64,000 nt of DNA from Vulcanimicrobium sp035943995 (GTDB lineage Bacteria > Vulcanimicrobiota > Vulcanimicrobiia > Vulcanimicrobiales > Vulcanimicrobiaceae), in NCBI GenBank assembly GCA_035943995.1, contig DASZBS010000097.1, positions 1 through 64,000 of the forward strand. The letters run 5' to 3'. Both the position numbers and the translations under genes were made by a program. Of the stretch, positions 34,744 to 43,659 are shown one piece after another. Numbering within the stretch: the stretch's first letter is position 1; each line of letters begins with the position of its first letter. Below the pieces are notes generated by a model, which was given only the letters and a program-made list of their open reading frames with translations, was not told the DNA's origin and searched no databases.

Positions 34744-36204
34744 GTGCTGCCGCCAAAGATCGACACGTCCACCGATCCGCAGGTCGGTTTCCGCCCGCCG
34801 GGTTCGCTCGACGCGGCGCCTCTCGCGCCATATTCCGGCCGGTTCGGCACGCGCCATGCGGCGCATCTGCTGCGGCGGGCCGGCTTCGGCGGCTCGGTCG
34901 CCGACGTCGCGCGACTCGCCTCGCTCGGGATGACAGGCGCGGTGGATTCGCTGCTCCATCCCACGGCGCCCGACGCGGACTTCCCGCTCTACCCGCCGTC
35001 CGAGATCCTTTACGATCCGAAGAAGGCGCGCCAGGCGACGCAGCTCTGGTGGCTCGACCGGATGCTCCGAACGAACCGGCCGCTCGTCGAGAAGATGACG
35101 CTGTTCTGGCACGGGCACTTCGCGACGGCGCTGGGCAAGGTGCAGCCGCAGTACATGGCCGGGCAGGTCAACTTGTTCCGGCAGCTCGCGCTGACGCGGT
35201 TCCCGGTGCTGCTCTCCGCGGTCACGCGCGATCCCGCGATGCTGATCTGGCTCGACAACCGTGCGAACGCCAAAGCGCATCCGAACGAGAACTACGCGCG
35301 CGAGGTGATGGAGCTGTTCGCGCTCGGCCTGGGCAACTACACCGAGGACGACATCAAGGAAGCGGCGCGCGCGTTCACCGGCTGGACGCTCGACAAGAAC
35401 CAGCAGGCCACGTTCGTCCCGGCGCGCCACGACGACGGCCTCAAGACCGTGCTCGGCAAGACGGGCACGTTCAACGCCGACGACGTCATCGCGATCGTCG
35501 TGTCGCAGCCCGTGCACCAGCGCTTCCTCGCGCACAAGCTGCTCGAGTTCTTCGTATACAGCGATCCGGAGCCGGAGCTGATCGAAGCCGTCGCGCAGAC
35601 ATACGCACTCTCGGGCTACGACGTCGCGAAGACCGTCGGCACGATCCTCCGCTCGAACGTCTTCTTCTCGCCGCGCGCGTACCGCGCGATCCCGAAATCG
35701 CCGGTCGAGCTCGCGGTCGGCACGCTGCGCTACATCGGCGCGCAAACGGTGCCGCCCAACGTCATCTACCAGCTCGCGCGGATGGGCCAGGAGCCGCTGA
35801 ACCCGCCGAGCGTCAAGGGCTGGGACGGCGGTCCCGCGTGGATCAACACGTCGACGATGCTCGCGCGCTTCAACTTCGTCAACGGCCTGGTCGCACAGAC
35901 CGCGCCCGGCAAGAACGGCGTGGCAGCGGTTCCCGCTCCCAATGTCTTGCCCGACGACATCGTGCGGCGCGTCGGGATGGATCCCGCGAAAGTCGCGGAG
36001 GCGATCGTCGGCGGCGTGGTGCAGGACGACGTCACCTCCGACGTGCGCGCGACGCTCGTCGCGTACCTGAACTCGCAGACGCCGAACGCGACGATGAGCG
36101 CGACGATGCAGAACCCGATGCCGTTCGGCCCCGAGAACTACCAAGACAAGATCCGCGGCGCGCTCGCGCTGGCGCTCAACCTCCCCGTCAACCAACTGGA
36201 CTGA
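34744..36204 (+). CDS. DUF1800 family protein
   Basis: 486 aa, GTG start with a strong Shine-Dalgarno (GGAGG, spacing 5-6). Begins with HAAHLLRRAGFGGS, and contains MTLFWHGHFAT, NENYAREVMELFALGLGNYTEDDIKEAARAFTGW and NPPSVKGWDGG, all DUF1800 hallmarks. Not an enzyme of known reaction; it pairs with DUF1501 proteins in many phyla, apparently in exported substrate or cellulosome-like contexts. The DUF1501 gene follows after 8 bp. Confidence 0.93.
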   Translation: MLPPKIDTSTDPQVGFRPPGSLDAAPLAPYSGRFGTRHAAHLLRRAGFGGSVADVARLASLGMTGAVDSLLHPTAPDADFPLYPPSEILYDPKKARQATQLWWLDRMLRTNRPLVEKMTLFWHGHFATALGKVQPQYMAGQVNLFRQLALTRFPVLLSAVTRDPAMLIWLDNRANAKAHPNENYAREVMELFALGLGNYTEDDIKEAARAFTGWTLDKNQQATFVPARHDDGLKTVLGKTGTFNADDVIAIVVSQPVHQRFLAHKLLEFFVYSDPEPELIEAVAQTYALSGYDVAKTVGTILRSNVFFSPRAYRAIPKSPVELAVGTLRYIGAQTVPPNVIYQLARMGQEPLNPPSVKGWDGGPAWINTSTMLARFNFVNGLVAQTAPGKNGVAAVPAPNVLPDDIVRRVGMDPAKVAEAIVGGVVQDDVTSDVRATLVAYLNSQTPNATMSATMQNPMPFGPENYQDKIRGALALALNLPVNQLD

Positions 36205-36212
36205 AGGCTTCG

Positions 36213-37445
36213 ATGAAGAGACAGACGTTCGTCACCTCCGCGCTCTCCGTCGCGTTTCTCGGCGGGAACGCGAGCCGCGTGCTGGCGCAGGTTGCCGCGG
36301 GCTCGCCGCTGCTGCCACCGTTCGCGAACGGCGTCGATCCCGACAACGTGCTGGTGGTCATCCAGATGGGCGGCGGCAACGACGGGCTCAACACGGTGGT
36401 GCCGTGGAGCGACGACGCGTACCACCGCGTGCGCCCCGCGATCCACGTCACCGAAACGCAGGTGCTCAAGCTCAACGACCGCATCGGCTTCAATCCCGCG
36501 CTCAAAGGCTTGCACGAGCTCTACAAGCAGGGCCGCGTCGCGCTGGTGCAAGGCGTCGGCTACCCGAACCCCAACCGCTCGCACTTCGAGGCGACGCAGA
36601 TCTGGGAGACGGCGTCGCCCGACCGCCCACAGCAGTACGGCTGGCTCGGCCGCTACCTCGACCGCCGCTTCTCCGGCACGGCGAAGCCCGCGTCGCTGTT
36701 CGAAGCGGTCTCGCTGGGCGACACGCTACCCGCGGCCTTGGTGGCCTCGCACGTCGAAGTGCCCGCGATCGGCGCGCTCAACGCGTTCGCGTACAACACC
36801 GGCCGCGATCTCGCGTCCAAGCAGAGCGCCGGCGTGCTGTACGACGGCGCGAAAGCGGGTCAGTCACCATACCTGTCGATGATCGCGCAAACCGCGCGCG
36901 ACGCGTACCACGGCGGCGACGTGCTGCGCAAGCAGACCGGCGAGTTCACCAACAAAGCGACGTACGCACCCAACGGCTTCGCGCAGCAGCTCGCGCTCGC
37001 GGCGAAACTGATCGGCTCGAGCGCCGGATCGAAGATCGTGTTCGTCTCGATCGGCTCGTTCGACACGCACGCGGGCCAGCGCGCGCAGCAGGACCGGCTC
37101 CTCGGCTATCTCGGCGACGGGCTGCTGTCGTTCTACCAGGACCTCGCGGCGCACAACCTCGACAAGAAAGTCCTGACGATGACGTTCAGCGAGTTCGGCC
37201 GCCGCGTGTCGCAGAACGCGTCCAACGGCACGGATCACGGCACCGCGATGCCGCTGTTCATCGCCGGCGGCGGCGTGAAGGGCGGCATCTACGGCGAGCA
37301 CCCGTCGCTGACCGATCTCGACCACGGCGACCTGAAGTTCTCGACGGACTTCCGCGCCGTGTACGCGACGGTGATCGAGAAGTGGCTCGGGCGCAACCCG
37401 AGCGACGTGCTCACCGGAACGTACCCGACGCTCGCGTTCGTCTAA
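36213..37445 (+). CDS. DUF1501 family protein
   Basis: 410 aa. N-terminal signal-like helix (MKRQTFVTSALSVAFLGGNASRVLAQ). Conserved VVIQMGGGNDGLNTVVPW, NRSHFEATQIWETAS, VFVSIGSFDTHAGQ, MTFSEFGRRVSQNAS-x-GTDHG, and SLTDLDHGDLKFSTDFRAVYATVIEKWLG, the alkaline-phosphatase/sulfatase-like metal fold of DUF1501. Directly downstream of DUF1800, a near-universal pairing. Function unsettled. Confidence 0.93.
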   Translation: MKRQTFVTSALSVAFLGGNASRVLAQVAAGSPLLPPFANGVDPDNVLVVIQMGGGNDGLNTVVPWSDDAYHRVRPAIHVTETQVLKLNDRIGFNPALKGLHELYKQGRVALVQGVGYPNPNRSHFEATQIWETASPDRPQQYGWLGRYLDRRFSGTAKPASLFEAVSLGDTLPAALVASHVEVPAIGALNAFAYNTGRDLASKQSAGVLYDGAKAGQSPYLSMIAQTARDAYHGGDVLRKQTGEFTNKATYAPNGFAQQLALAAKLIGSSAGSKIVFVSIGSFDTHAGQRAQQDRLLGYLGDGLLSFYQDLAAHNLDKKVLTMTFSEFGRRVSQNASNGTDHGTAMPLFIAGGGVKGGIYGEHPSLTDLDHGDLKFSTDFRAVYATVIEKWLGRNPSDVLTGTYPTLAFV

Positions 37446-38803
37446 GGGCGCGGCGGGCCCATCACGATGGGTTTCTTCATATGGTCGCTCTGAACGGTCC
37501 AGCGCGACTCGCGCGTCATGCCGTCCTTACGAACCGGACCGCTCTCACGCGAAATGCGGTACGTTCCCGGCTTGGGCGCGTTGCAATGCGGCGGTACGGT
37601 CTTGCCGACGGCCACGAGCAGCTGCCGTGCACCGGACCCCGCCAGGCGGTCGAGCGAGGCGTTTCCGCTGGACTTCTCGAGCGTCGCTTCGCCAACCGTG
37701 CCGTCGGTGGAGACGCGTAGCGTCACGTCGCTGCGCAAACCTTCCGGCACCGAGCGCGGTAACTGCGGCGGCCCCGGCACGTTTTTCGGACACCCGTCCG
37801 ACGGGATGGCGACGGCGACGACGGGCGTTTCGGTCGCCAGCGCGATCGACGGGGCGAACATCTGGATGCTGAGCGCGAGCGCGAGAAGCACGATGACAAA
37901 ACCTCCTAGAACGGAGCGAGCAGAGGTGACGGCACCGTTTCGGTGCTCGTCTTCGAGGCGGCGAAGTCTGGCGACGGTGGCGCGGCCGAACGCCGTCACG
38001 CCGCACGCCACCAAGGTGCGATATTCCGCCCGGCGCAACGCGAACGACGCCAAGCTGCGGGCATACGCATCGACGTCGCGCGATTGGACGACGGCCCAGT
38101 CGTCGCACGCGGCTTCGCGCTCGAACGCGATCGCGCGCAACACGAGCACGACGGCGGGGTTGAAGAACAACACCGCCTGCACGAGACGCTCGAACGCGTT
38201 TGCCCACGTGTCGTAACGGCGCACGTGGGCCAGCTCGTGGAGCAACACGCATTCGAAGTCGTCGCCGCCGGCGGCGGCGAGCTCGGCGGGAACGATCACC
38301 GACGGAGCCCGCAGCCCGAACGCCAGCGGCATGGAAAGATCCGGCGATGCGAGCACGCGGACGCGACCGCGATCGGCCAGCCGCGTGCTGCGCCGCGCCA
38401 GGCGCGCCAGCTGCAGCGCGCCGGCCGCGACACGAAGCGCGAACGCGACGACGACCGCCAGCCAGGCGCCCGCGAGCGCGAGCACGATGCCGTCGCCGGA
38501 CGGCACGCGAATGGGCTGCGGCGCGGCGGCGACGGGAGCGCTCTGCACCACGGCCGGTGCACTGCGCAGCGTCACGCTATCGCCGGTCGCGGTCGCGTGG
38601 GACGCGCGGGCGTTCGAAAACGTCGTCACGAGCGGCACCGCAACCAGCGTGAGCAGAACGCATTGCAGCACGAGGCAGCGCGTCGTCGCGCTGAGGCGGC
38701 GGCCGGCGGCGAACAGGATCGCGCCGGCGACGATCGCGATGCACGCGTCTTGCCATAACGCGGCGAGCAAGAACTCCAGGACGGCGCGCGCGGCGTCGAT
38801 CAC
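37442..38803 (-). CDS. BlaR1/M56-family membrane metallopeptidase fused to TonB-like C-terminus
   Basis: 453 aa. Several N-terminal membrane helices, zinc site H189-E190-x-x-H193 in LLHELAHVRRYDTW with the third ligand Glu in AFEREAACDDWAV, then another helix (GGFVIVLLALALSIQM), and a C-terminal periplasmic TonB_C-like module (VTLRVSTDGTVGEATLEKSSGNASLDRLAGSG). It replaces the usual penicillin-binding sensor. It acts with BlaI, whose gene overlaps upstream by 4 bp: sensing leads to repressor cleavage. Confidence 0.9.
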   Translation of the reverse strand: MIDAARAVLEFLLAALWQDACIAIVAGAILFAAGRRLSATTRCLVLQCVLLTLVAVPLVTTFSNARASHATATGDSVTLRSAPAVVQSAPVAAAPQPIRVPSGDGIVLALAGAWLAVVVAFALRVAAGALQLARLARRSTRLADRGRVRVLASPDLSMPLAFGLRAPSVIVPAELAAAGGDDFECVLLHELAHVRRYDTWANAFERLVQAVLFFNPAVVLVLRAIAFEREAACDDWAVVQSRDVDAYARSLASFALRRAEYRTLVACGVTAFGRATVARLRRLEDEHRNGAVTSARSVLGGFVIVLLALALSIQMFAPSIALATETPVVAVAIPSDGCPKNVPGPPQLPRSVPEGLRSDVTLRVSTDGTVGEATLEKSSGNASLDRLAGSGARQLLVAVGKTVPPHCNAPKPGTYRISRESGPVRKDGMTRESRWTVQSDHMKKPIVMGPPRP

Positions 38804-39183
38804 GACGACTTCTTCTTGCGCGCGATCACGCGCTTGAAGTTCGCGATGTCCTCATCCGAGAGGCGCTCGTCTTCGAGCAAGCTGAGCGCGAGAACCCCGG
38901 GCGAGCTCCCGAAAAACCGGTCGAGCAGCGTGTCCAAGAGCGACGTCGCGGCCTCGGAACGTTCGATCAGCGGCCGGTACACGAACGCTCGGCTCGCCTT
39001 GGCGTGCGTGACGTATCCCTTGTCCTCCAGCGTGCCGAGCGTGGTCATGACCGTCGTGTACGCAAGCGGCGGCGGCAGCAGCGCTCCGACGATGTCGGCG
39101 ACGGTCGCGGTCTGGCGCTCCCACAAAACGTTCATGAGGCGAAGCTCGTGGTTGGTCAGCGTAACAGCGCGCTCGCGCGGCAT
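38800..39183 (-). CDS. blaI: BlaI/MecI-family repressor
   Basis: 127 aa. N-terminal winged helix typical of BlaI: LTNHELRLMNVLWERQTATVADIVGALLPPPLAYTTVMTTLGTLEDKGYVTHAKASRAFVYRPL, then a C-terminal dimer helix with the cleavage region. Coupled to the M56 gene by ATGA overlap. A palindromic operator lies 21 bp upstream (39204-39235). Confidence 0.94.
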   Translation of the reverse strand: MPRERAVTLTNHELRLMNVLWERQTATVADIVGALLPPPLAYTTVMTTLGTLEDKGYVTHAKASRAFVYRPLIERSEAATSLLDTLLDRFFGSSPGVLALSLLEDERLSDEDIANFKRVIARKKKSS

Positions 39184-39203
39184 CGGCGGCTCCCAGGCTC
39201 TCT

Positions 39204-39235
39204 AAATACTAGTATGGTAGTATTTCGAGATACTA
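39204..39235. promoter_or_regulatory. Triple half-site BlaI operator (ATACTA/TAGTAT)
   Basis: AAATACTA (39204-39211) and TAGTATTT (39218-39225) form a perfect 8-bp inverted repeat with a 6-bp spacer; a third half-site ATACTA (39230-39235) follows after another 6 bp, so two dyads share the middle arm. It sits between blaI (leftward) and the GNAT gene (rightward), well placed to repress both. BlaI-family operators are known as spaced TAC/GTA dyads. Confidence 0.82.
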
Positions 39236-39298
39236 CGCGTTCCGCGGCCCGGTGTCAAGTGAAGGGCTGCGTTCGCTCGCCGTCGGACGACCGTCGGC

Positions 39299-40285
39299 AT
39301 GACCGGCGGACGATCGGCGCACCCGATTCGGCTTCAGATCGTCGCACCGGAAGACTACGTGCGCGACGTGCTGCCGCACTCGCACACGTTGTGGGCGGGG
39401 ACGCGCACGTTCGAGCGCTACGCCGGCGAGTTTCGCGCGACGGCGAACAGCGCGTGGGGCAAGCGCCGCTTCCGCACGGTCGGCCTGCACGTCGACGGCG
39501 AGCTCGTCGCATCGTGCAAGCGCTACGAGCGCGTGCTGCGCTGCGGTGAGCGCGGCTACAAAGCGGCGGGGATCGGCGCGGTGTTCACGCCCGAGCCGTT
39601 GCGCGGCCGCGGGTACGCGACCGCGCTGCTCGGCGCGCTGCTCGACGCCGAGCGCGACGCCGGAACCGATCTCGCGTACCTGTTCAGCGACATCCACCCC
39701 GCGTTCTACGAGCGGCTCGGCTTCGTCGCGCTGCCGTCGCGCACCATCACGTTGCGCGCCGATGCTCTGTCCGCTCAGCGCATCGAAGTCGCCGCGCTCG
39801 CCGACACAGATGCCGCATCCGTTCGCCGCGTGTTCGGCGCGCTCGACGCGCGCCGGCCGTTCGCCTTCGCGCGCACCGCGCTGGACTGGGAATGGCAGCG
39901 CCTGCGTTCCGCGTCGCTCGAGCACGGCGCGCCGCTCGTGCGGTTGGGCGTTCGGCGCGGTCGCGCGCTCGCGGCGTACGTGACGGGTCGCCGCATCCCG
40001 GCCGCCGACGCCTTCGTGGTGGACGAGCTCGCGTTCGCGCGCGTGGACGACGCGCCGCTCATCGCGCCGCTGCTGCGTGCGGGCGCGGGCGATCTGCGCA
40101 CCGTCCGCGGCTGGTTACCGCCGGCGATCGCCCGTGACGCGCTCCCGCGCGGTGCCGTGCGCGCGCGCAAGGACGCGATCGCGATGCTCGTGCCGCTCAG
40201 CGCGCCGTTTCGTGCCGCCTTTCGCGCCCACGCGACGGACCCGCGCGAACACGCCGACCCGTGCTGGAGCACCGACCACATCTGA
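39299..40285 (+). CDS. GNAT acetyltransferase, double-domain (Eis-like)
   Basis: 328 aa. First domain has the acetyl-CoA motif AAGIGAVFTPEPLRGRGYATALLGALLDAERDAGTDLAYLFSDIHPAFYERLGF (the RGRGYA loop). A second, degenerate GNAT-like half and a short C-terminal lipid-carrier-like tail follow, as in Eis enzymes. Substrate unknown. It lies across the BlaI operator from blaI, so it may be induced with the BlaI regulon. Confidence 0.85.
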   Translation: MTGGRSAHPIRLQIVAPEDYVRDVLPHSHTLWAGTRTFERYAGEFRATANSAWGKRRFRTVGLHVDGELVASCKRYERVLRCGERGYKAAGIGAVFTPEPLRGRGYATALLGALLDAERDAGTDLAYLFSDIHPAFYERLGFVALPSRTITLRADALSAQRIEVAALADTDAASVRRVFGALDARRPFAFARTALDWEWQRLRSASLEHGAPLVRLGVRRGRALAAYVTGRRIPAADAFVVDELAFARVDDAPLIAPLLRAGAGDLRTVRGWLPPAIARDALPRGAVRARKDAIAMLVPLSAPFRAAFRAHATDPREHADPCWSTDHI

Positions 40286-40293
40286 TCCGTTCG

Positions 40294-41298
40294 CTACGAT
40301 CCCATCGCGGCCGGCTGCACGACGTTGGCTTGTTTGTCGCCGCTCGCTTCGCCGTCGGTGGCAACGGGCTTTCGGCCCGCCATGCGCACGGGTACGAGCT
40401 GCTTGAGCAGATCGAACCAGAACGGCGCGCCCATCAGCACGGCGATCCACGTGATCGCCAGGCCCGCGACCTTCATCAGCCATTGGCCTGGGTTCTGGGG
40501 AAGCGCCGGCCACCCGACGGTTACACCGGCGTCGGAGAGCCCCGTCAGCAGTTGGCCGGTGGAGTGGCCGTTCGACGCTCGCACCGCGTCGATGAGCGCC
40601 GGCCCGTTCGCGGACTTCGCGGCGTCCATGAGCACCGGAGCGTTCGCGATGCCGTGCAGCTGCGTGATGAGGTTGAGCGTATCGCTGTTGAGCGCGACCA
40701 CGATGCTCAACCCCACGGCGGCTTGCACGACGCCGCTCCAGCGCCGGTACGCGCCGGATACGCGATCCATCTGCGCGTCGAACCAGTCGTCGATCGCCGC
40801 GAGCGCGGCGTCGTAGTCGTTCCTGGTGCCTTGCAGCACGGTGACCAGCGTGTCTTTGAGCGTGCAGTCGGGAAGGCCGGTGACGCGCGCTTTCAAATCG
40901 TCCAGCAGCACGTCGGGCGCCGAGAACGCCGGCGGCATGGGCACGGGCGCGGCGCCCGTCCCCGTCTTCACCGCGAGCGCGGCAGCGTAGCCGCGCAGCG
41001 CCGCGACCAGCGAGATGGAGAACGTGCGCGCGGGGATGTAGCTCGGCAAGCGCGCCGGCGACGCGCCGAGATTGCCCATCAGCGGGTGGTCGTAGAGGTG
41101 GTCGACGAGCTCCTTGGTAGTCGCGTCGCGCGCCGGGTCGCGCTGGATGCCGCCGAGCAGCACGACGATCGCCTGTTCGAGCAGATGCCCGCGCTTGTTC
41201 ACGAGCGCCGAGATCCACTCGCACACGTGCGACGTGGTCAGCGCGAGCAAGATGTAGACGCTCATCACGCCGCCGGCGATCGTGAGCAGCTGCGTCAT
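40294..41298 (-). CDS. Conserved hypothetical membrane protein (PSYIP / WFDaqMDRvSG / GAPFWFDLL family)
   Basis: 334 aa. Three membrane helices: MTQLLTIAGGVMSVYILLALTT, VVQAAVGLSIVVALNS, VAGLAITWIAVLMGAPFWF. Motifs shared by a widespread uncharacterised family: PSYIPARTFS, WFDAQMDRVSGAYRRW, VALNSDTLNLITQL, and GAPFWFDLLKQLVPVRMAGRKP at the C-terminus. ATG at 41298 with GAGGAG upstream. Function unknown; probably an inner-membrane protein with a large cytosolic loop. Confidence 0.82.
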   Translation of the reverse strand: MTQLLTIAGGVMSVYILLALTTSHVCEWISALVNKRGHLLEQAIVVLLGGIQRDPARDATTKELVDHLYDHPLMGNLGASPARLPSYIPARTFSISLVAALRGYAAALAVKTGTGAAPVPMPPAFSAPDVLLDDLKARVTGLPDCTLKDTLVTVLQGTRNDYDAALAAIDDWFDAQMDRVSGAYRRWSGVVQAAVGLSIVVALNSDTLNLITQLHGIANAPVLMDAAKSANGPALIDAVRASNGHSTGQLLTGLSDAGVTVGWPALPQNPGQWLMKVAGLAITWIAVLMGAPFWFDLLKQLVPVRMAGRKPVATDGEASGDKQANVVQPAAMGS

Positions 41299-41357
41299 CG
41301 GAACACTCCTCAAACGGCTCGAAGCGAACTTACTGCGCGGAGCGAGGCCGCTTTCCT

Positions 41358-42398
41358 TCAGAACAGCCGCAGCTCGCGCGACTCCTCGTCGGTCAGCGAC
41401 GCGACGCGCGTGCCGAGCAGCCGGATCGGCACGCCGTACAGCCCCGCGCGCTGCCAGCACCACACCGCCGCGTCGTGGATCGCGTCGCCGTCGTTGGTCG
41501 CGACGGCGAGCGACGTCTGGCGGCCCGTGATCGTGTGGTCGGCTTTCTTGATCTTCACGCCGACGGTGGACGCGCGCAGCGCCTTCGCCTGCAGATCGCG
41601 CGCGAGCTCGTCGGCCTGCACGCGCAACAGCGCGAGGATGCGCGCTTCGTCGCGTTCGTCGTACTCGAACGTCTCCTCGGTCGAGATCGACTTGCGCTCG
41701 CGCGACGGGTCCACTTCACGGTCGTCGATGCCGCGCGCGAGATCGCGGTAGAACGTGCCGCCGCGCCCGAACAGATCGTACAAACGCCGCTCGTCGAGCG
41801 CGACGACGTCGCCGATCGTGCGAATCCCCGCCGTCTCCAAGCGCGGCTGCGTCTTCGGTCCGATCCCCCACAGCCGCCCGACGGGCATCGGCGCGAGGAA
41901 CTCCGCCTCGGTCCCCGGCGGCACGACGGTCAGACCGTCGGGTTTGTTCACGTCGCTCGCGATCTTCGCCACCATCTTGCCCGTTGCGACGCCGGCGCTC
42001 GCCGTCAAGCCGACCTCCGCGCGGATGCGCGCGCGCACGCGCTGCGCGAACGCGACCGCGTCGTCCAGCCCGGCGTCCGGCAGCGCAACGAACGCTTCGT
42101 CGAGCGACAGCCCTTCGACCGCGTGCGCGCCGTCCTCGAAGATCGCGAACACGCGCTCGGAGCTCTCGCGGTACGCGGCGAAGTTCGGCGGCACGACGAC
42201 GAGCTGCGGGCAGCGTTCCAGCGCGTGGTACAGCGGCATCGCGGACCGCACGCCGAACGGGCGCGCCTCGTACGACGCCGTCAGCACCACCGCGCGCCGC
42301 GACGACCCCGAGATCGCGAGCGGCACGCCGCGCAGCGCCGGATCGTCGCGTTGCGCGACCGACGCATAGAACGCATCGAGATCGAAGTGCACGATCAT
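41358..42398 (-). CDS. dinB: DNA polymerase IV (Y-family translesion polymerase)
   Basis: 346 aa. Catalytic residues D6/D8 in HFDLDAFYASV and D100/E101 in SLDEAFV; YEARPFGVRSAMP; HhH region GIGPKTQPRLETAGI; little-finger domain after about 230; C-terminal ELRLF resembles the beta-clamp motif QLxLF. Located 25 bp after a PilZ gene stop. Confidence 0.95.
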   Translation of the reverse strand: MIVHFDLDAFYASVAQRDDPALRGVPLAISGSSRRAVVLTASYEARPFGVRSAMPLYHALERCPQLVVVPPNFAAYRESSERVFAIFEDGAHAVEGLSLDEAFVALPDAGLDDAVAFAQRVRARIRAEVGLTASAGVATGKMVAKIASDVNKPDGLTVVPPGTEAEFLAPMPVGRLWGIGPKTQPRLETAGIRTIGDVVALDERRLYDLFGRGGTFYRDLARGIDDREVDPSRERKSISTEETFEYDERDEARILALLRVQADELARDLQAKALRASTVGVKIKKADHTITGRQTSLAVATNDGDAIHDAAVWCWQRAGLYGVPIRLLGTRVASLTDEESRELRLF

Positions 42399-42423
42399 CG
42401 GCGGTAATCCGCGAGAGCGCCGG

Positions 42424-42783
42424 CTACCGCGCCGGCGGGGAATCCTCCGAGTCGACGATCGCGTCGATCTCTGCGCCGTCGCTTTCCGCGATCGATACCG
42501 CGACGCGGCCGTCCGGCGTCGAGCGCACGACCTCGGCCATGATCTCGCGCTCGCGCCCGTCGAGCCCCGTCACGGCGACGCGCAGCCGCGTCCCCTCGGG
42601 CGCCGCTTCCTGCGCGACGAGCAGCATACCGCGGCGCGAAACGTTCTCGGTGGTCCCGTGCTTGGGCGCACCGTCCGGCCCGCGGTACACCACAGGCAGC
42701 CGGATTTCGATGCGCTTCGCGCTGCGGCGCTCGTGGGCTTCGCTTCGCTCGGCGGCTGCGCTGCGCTCGGGCGTTTCGCTCAT
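42424..42783 (-). CDS. Short PilZ-domain protein
   Basis: 119 aa. R-rich start and RRSAKRIEIRLPVVYRG, then ENVSRRGMLLVAQ giving the N-x-S-x-x-G c-di-GMP motif, and a beta core (LRVAVTG...IMAEVVRS). ATG at 42783 with GGGGAG upstream. Between dinB and endonuclease IV on the same strand. A c-di-GMP binding adaptor is plausible. Confidence 0.83.
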   Translation of the reverse strand: MSETPERSAAAERSEAHERRSAKRIEIRLPVVYRGPDGAPKHGTTENVSRRGMLLVAQEAAPEGTRLRVAVTGLDGREREIMAEVVRSTPDGRVAVSIAESDGAEIDAIVDSEDSPPAR

Positions 42784-42805
42784 GGTCTCCCCTCCGTCAC
42801 GGTCG

Positions 42806-43651
42806 TCACGCCGCGACGCCATTCAACACGGTCTGCATGGTGCGGAAGTTGCGAAGGTCGTCTTCCTCTTCACCCGGCGTTTCGAGGATCGCGACTTTCC
42901 CTCGGACTCCGGGATGCGCGACGATGGCGCGGAACCCTTCGATCCCAATCCGTCCTTCACCGATGTGCCAGTGGCGGTCACGGTGGCCGCCCAGCTCGAT
43001 CTCCGTGTCGTTGAAGTGGAACATCACCACCCGGTCGAGCCCGAGCTCGCGGTCGACGAGCTCGAAGAAGCGCTCGACGTTGTCCTTCGAATCGATCGCG
43101 TAGCCCGCCGCCCACGTGTGTGCGGTGTCGAGGCAGAAGCGCAGGTTCGGGTGCCCGATCGCGCGCACGAACGCGCCGAGCTCCTCCATCGTGCCGCCGC
43201 ACAGCTGGCCCGCGCCGGCGCTGTTCTCGATGACGAGGGAGACGTTCGGGTCGATGCCGGCGAGCGCGCCCTCGAGCGCCGCGACGACCGACGCGAAACC
43301 GTCCTTGCGGTCGCGCTTGCCGTACGAGCCGAGGTGCGTGTTGACGTACGCGATGTCGCCGACGGCCGCAACCTTCAGATCGTTCTTCAGCAGCTTGAGC
43401 GAGCTGGCGACGGTCTTGCCGTCCTCGCTCGCGAGGTTGATCAGGTACGACGTGTGGATCACCGCCGGCGCGATCCCCGCCGCGGCGCGCGTTCTCGCGA
43501 AGCGCTGCAGCGCGGGCGTGTCGATCCCGCCGACGCGATACGTCTTCGGGTTCCCCGCGAAAAACTGCAGCGCGCCGCAGCCGAGCTTTTGCGCGTACTC
43601 CACCGCCGCGTCGTACCCCGCGCCGACGCGGACGTGCGTACCGAGCCGCAT
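42806..43651 (-). CDS. nfo: Endonuclease IV (AP endonuclease)
   Basis: 281 aa TIM-barrel AP endonuclease with zinc ligands spread through the sequence: GTHVRVGAG, IHTSYLINLAS, NTHLGSYGKRDRKDGF, VIENSAGAGQLCGGT, CLDTAHTWAAGY, MFHFNDTEIELGGHRDRHWHIGEG and ILETPG. All the family His/Glu/Asp positions appear present. ATG at 43651. Part of a repair-gene run with dinB and the helicase. Confidence 0.95.
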   Translation of the reverse strand: MRLGTHVRVGAGYDAAVEYAQKLGCGALQFFAGNPKTYRVGGIDTPALQRFARTRAAAGIAPAVIHTSYLINLASEDGKTVASSLKLLKNDLKVAAVGDIAYVNTHLGSYGKRDRKDGFASVVAALEGALAGIDPNVSLVIENSAGAGQLCGGTMEELGAFVRAIGHPNLRFCLDTAHTWAAGYAIDSKDNVERFFELVDRELGLDRVVMFHFNDTEIELGGHRDRHWHIGEGRIGIEGFRAIVAHPGVRGKVAILETPGEEEDDLRNFRTMQTVLNGVAA

Positions 43652-43659
43652 CGCTTCGG

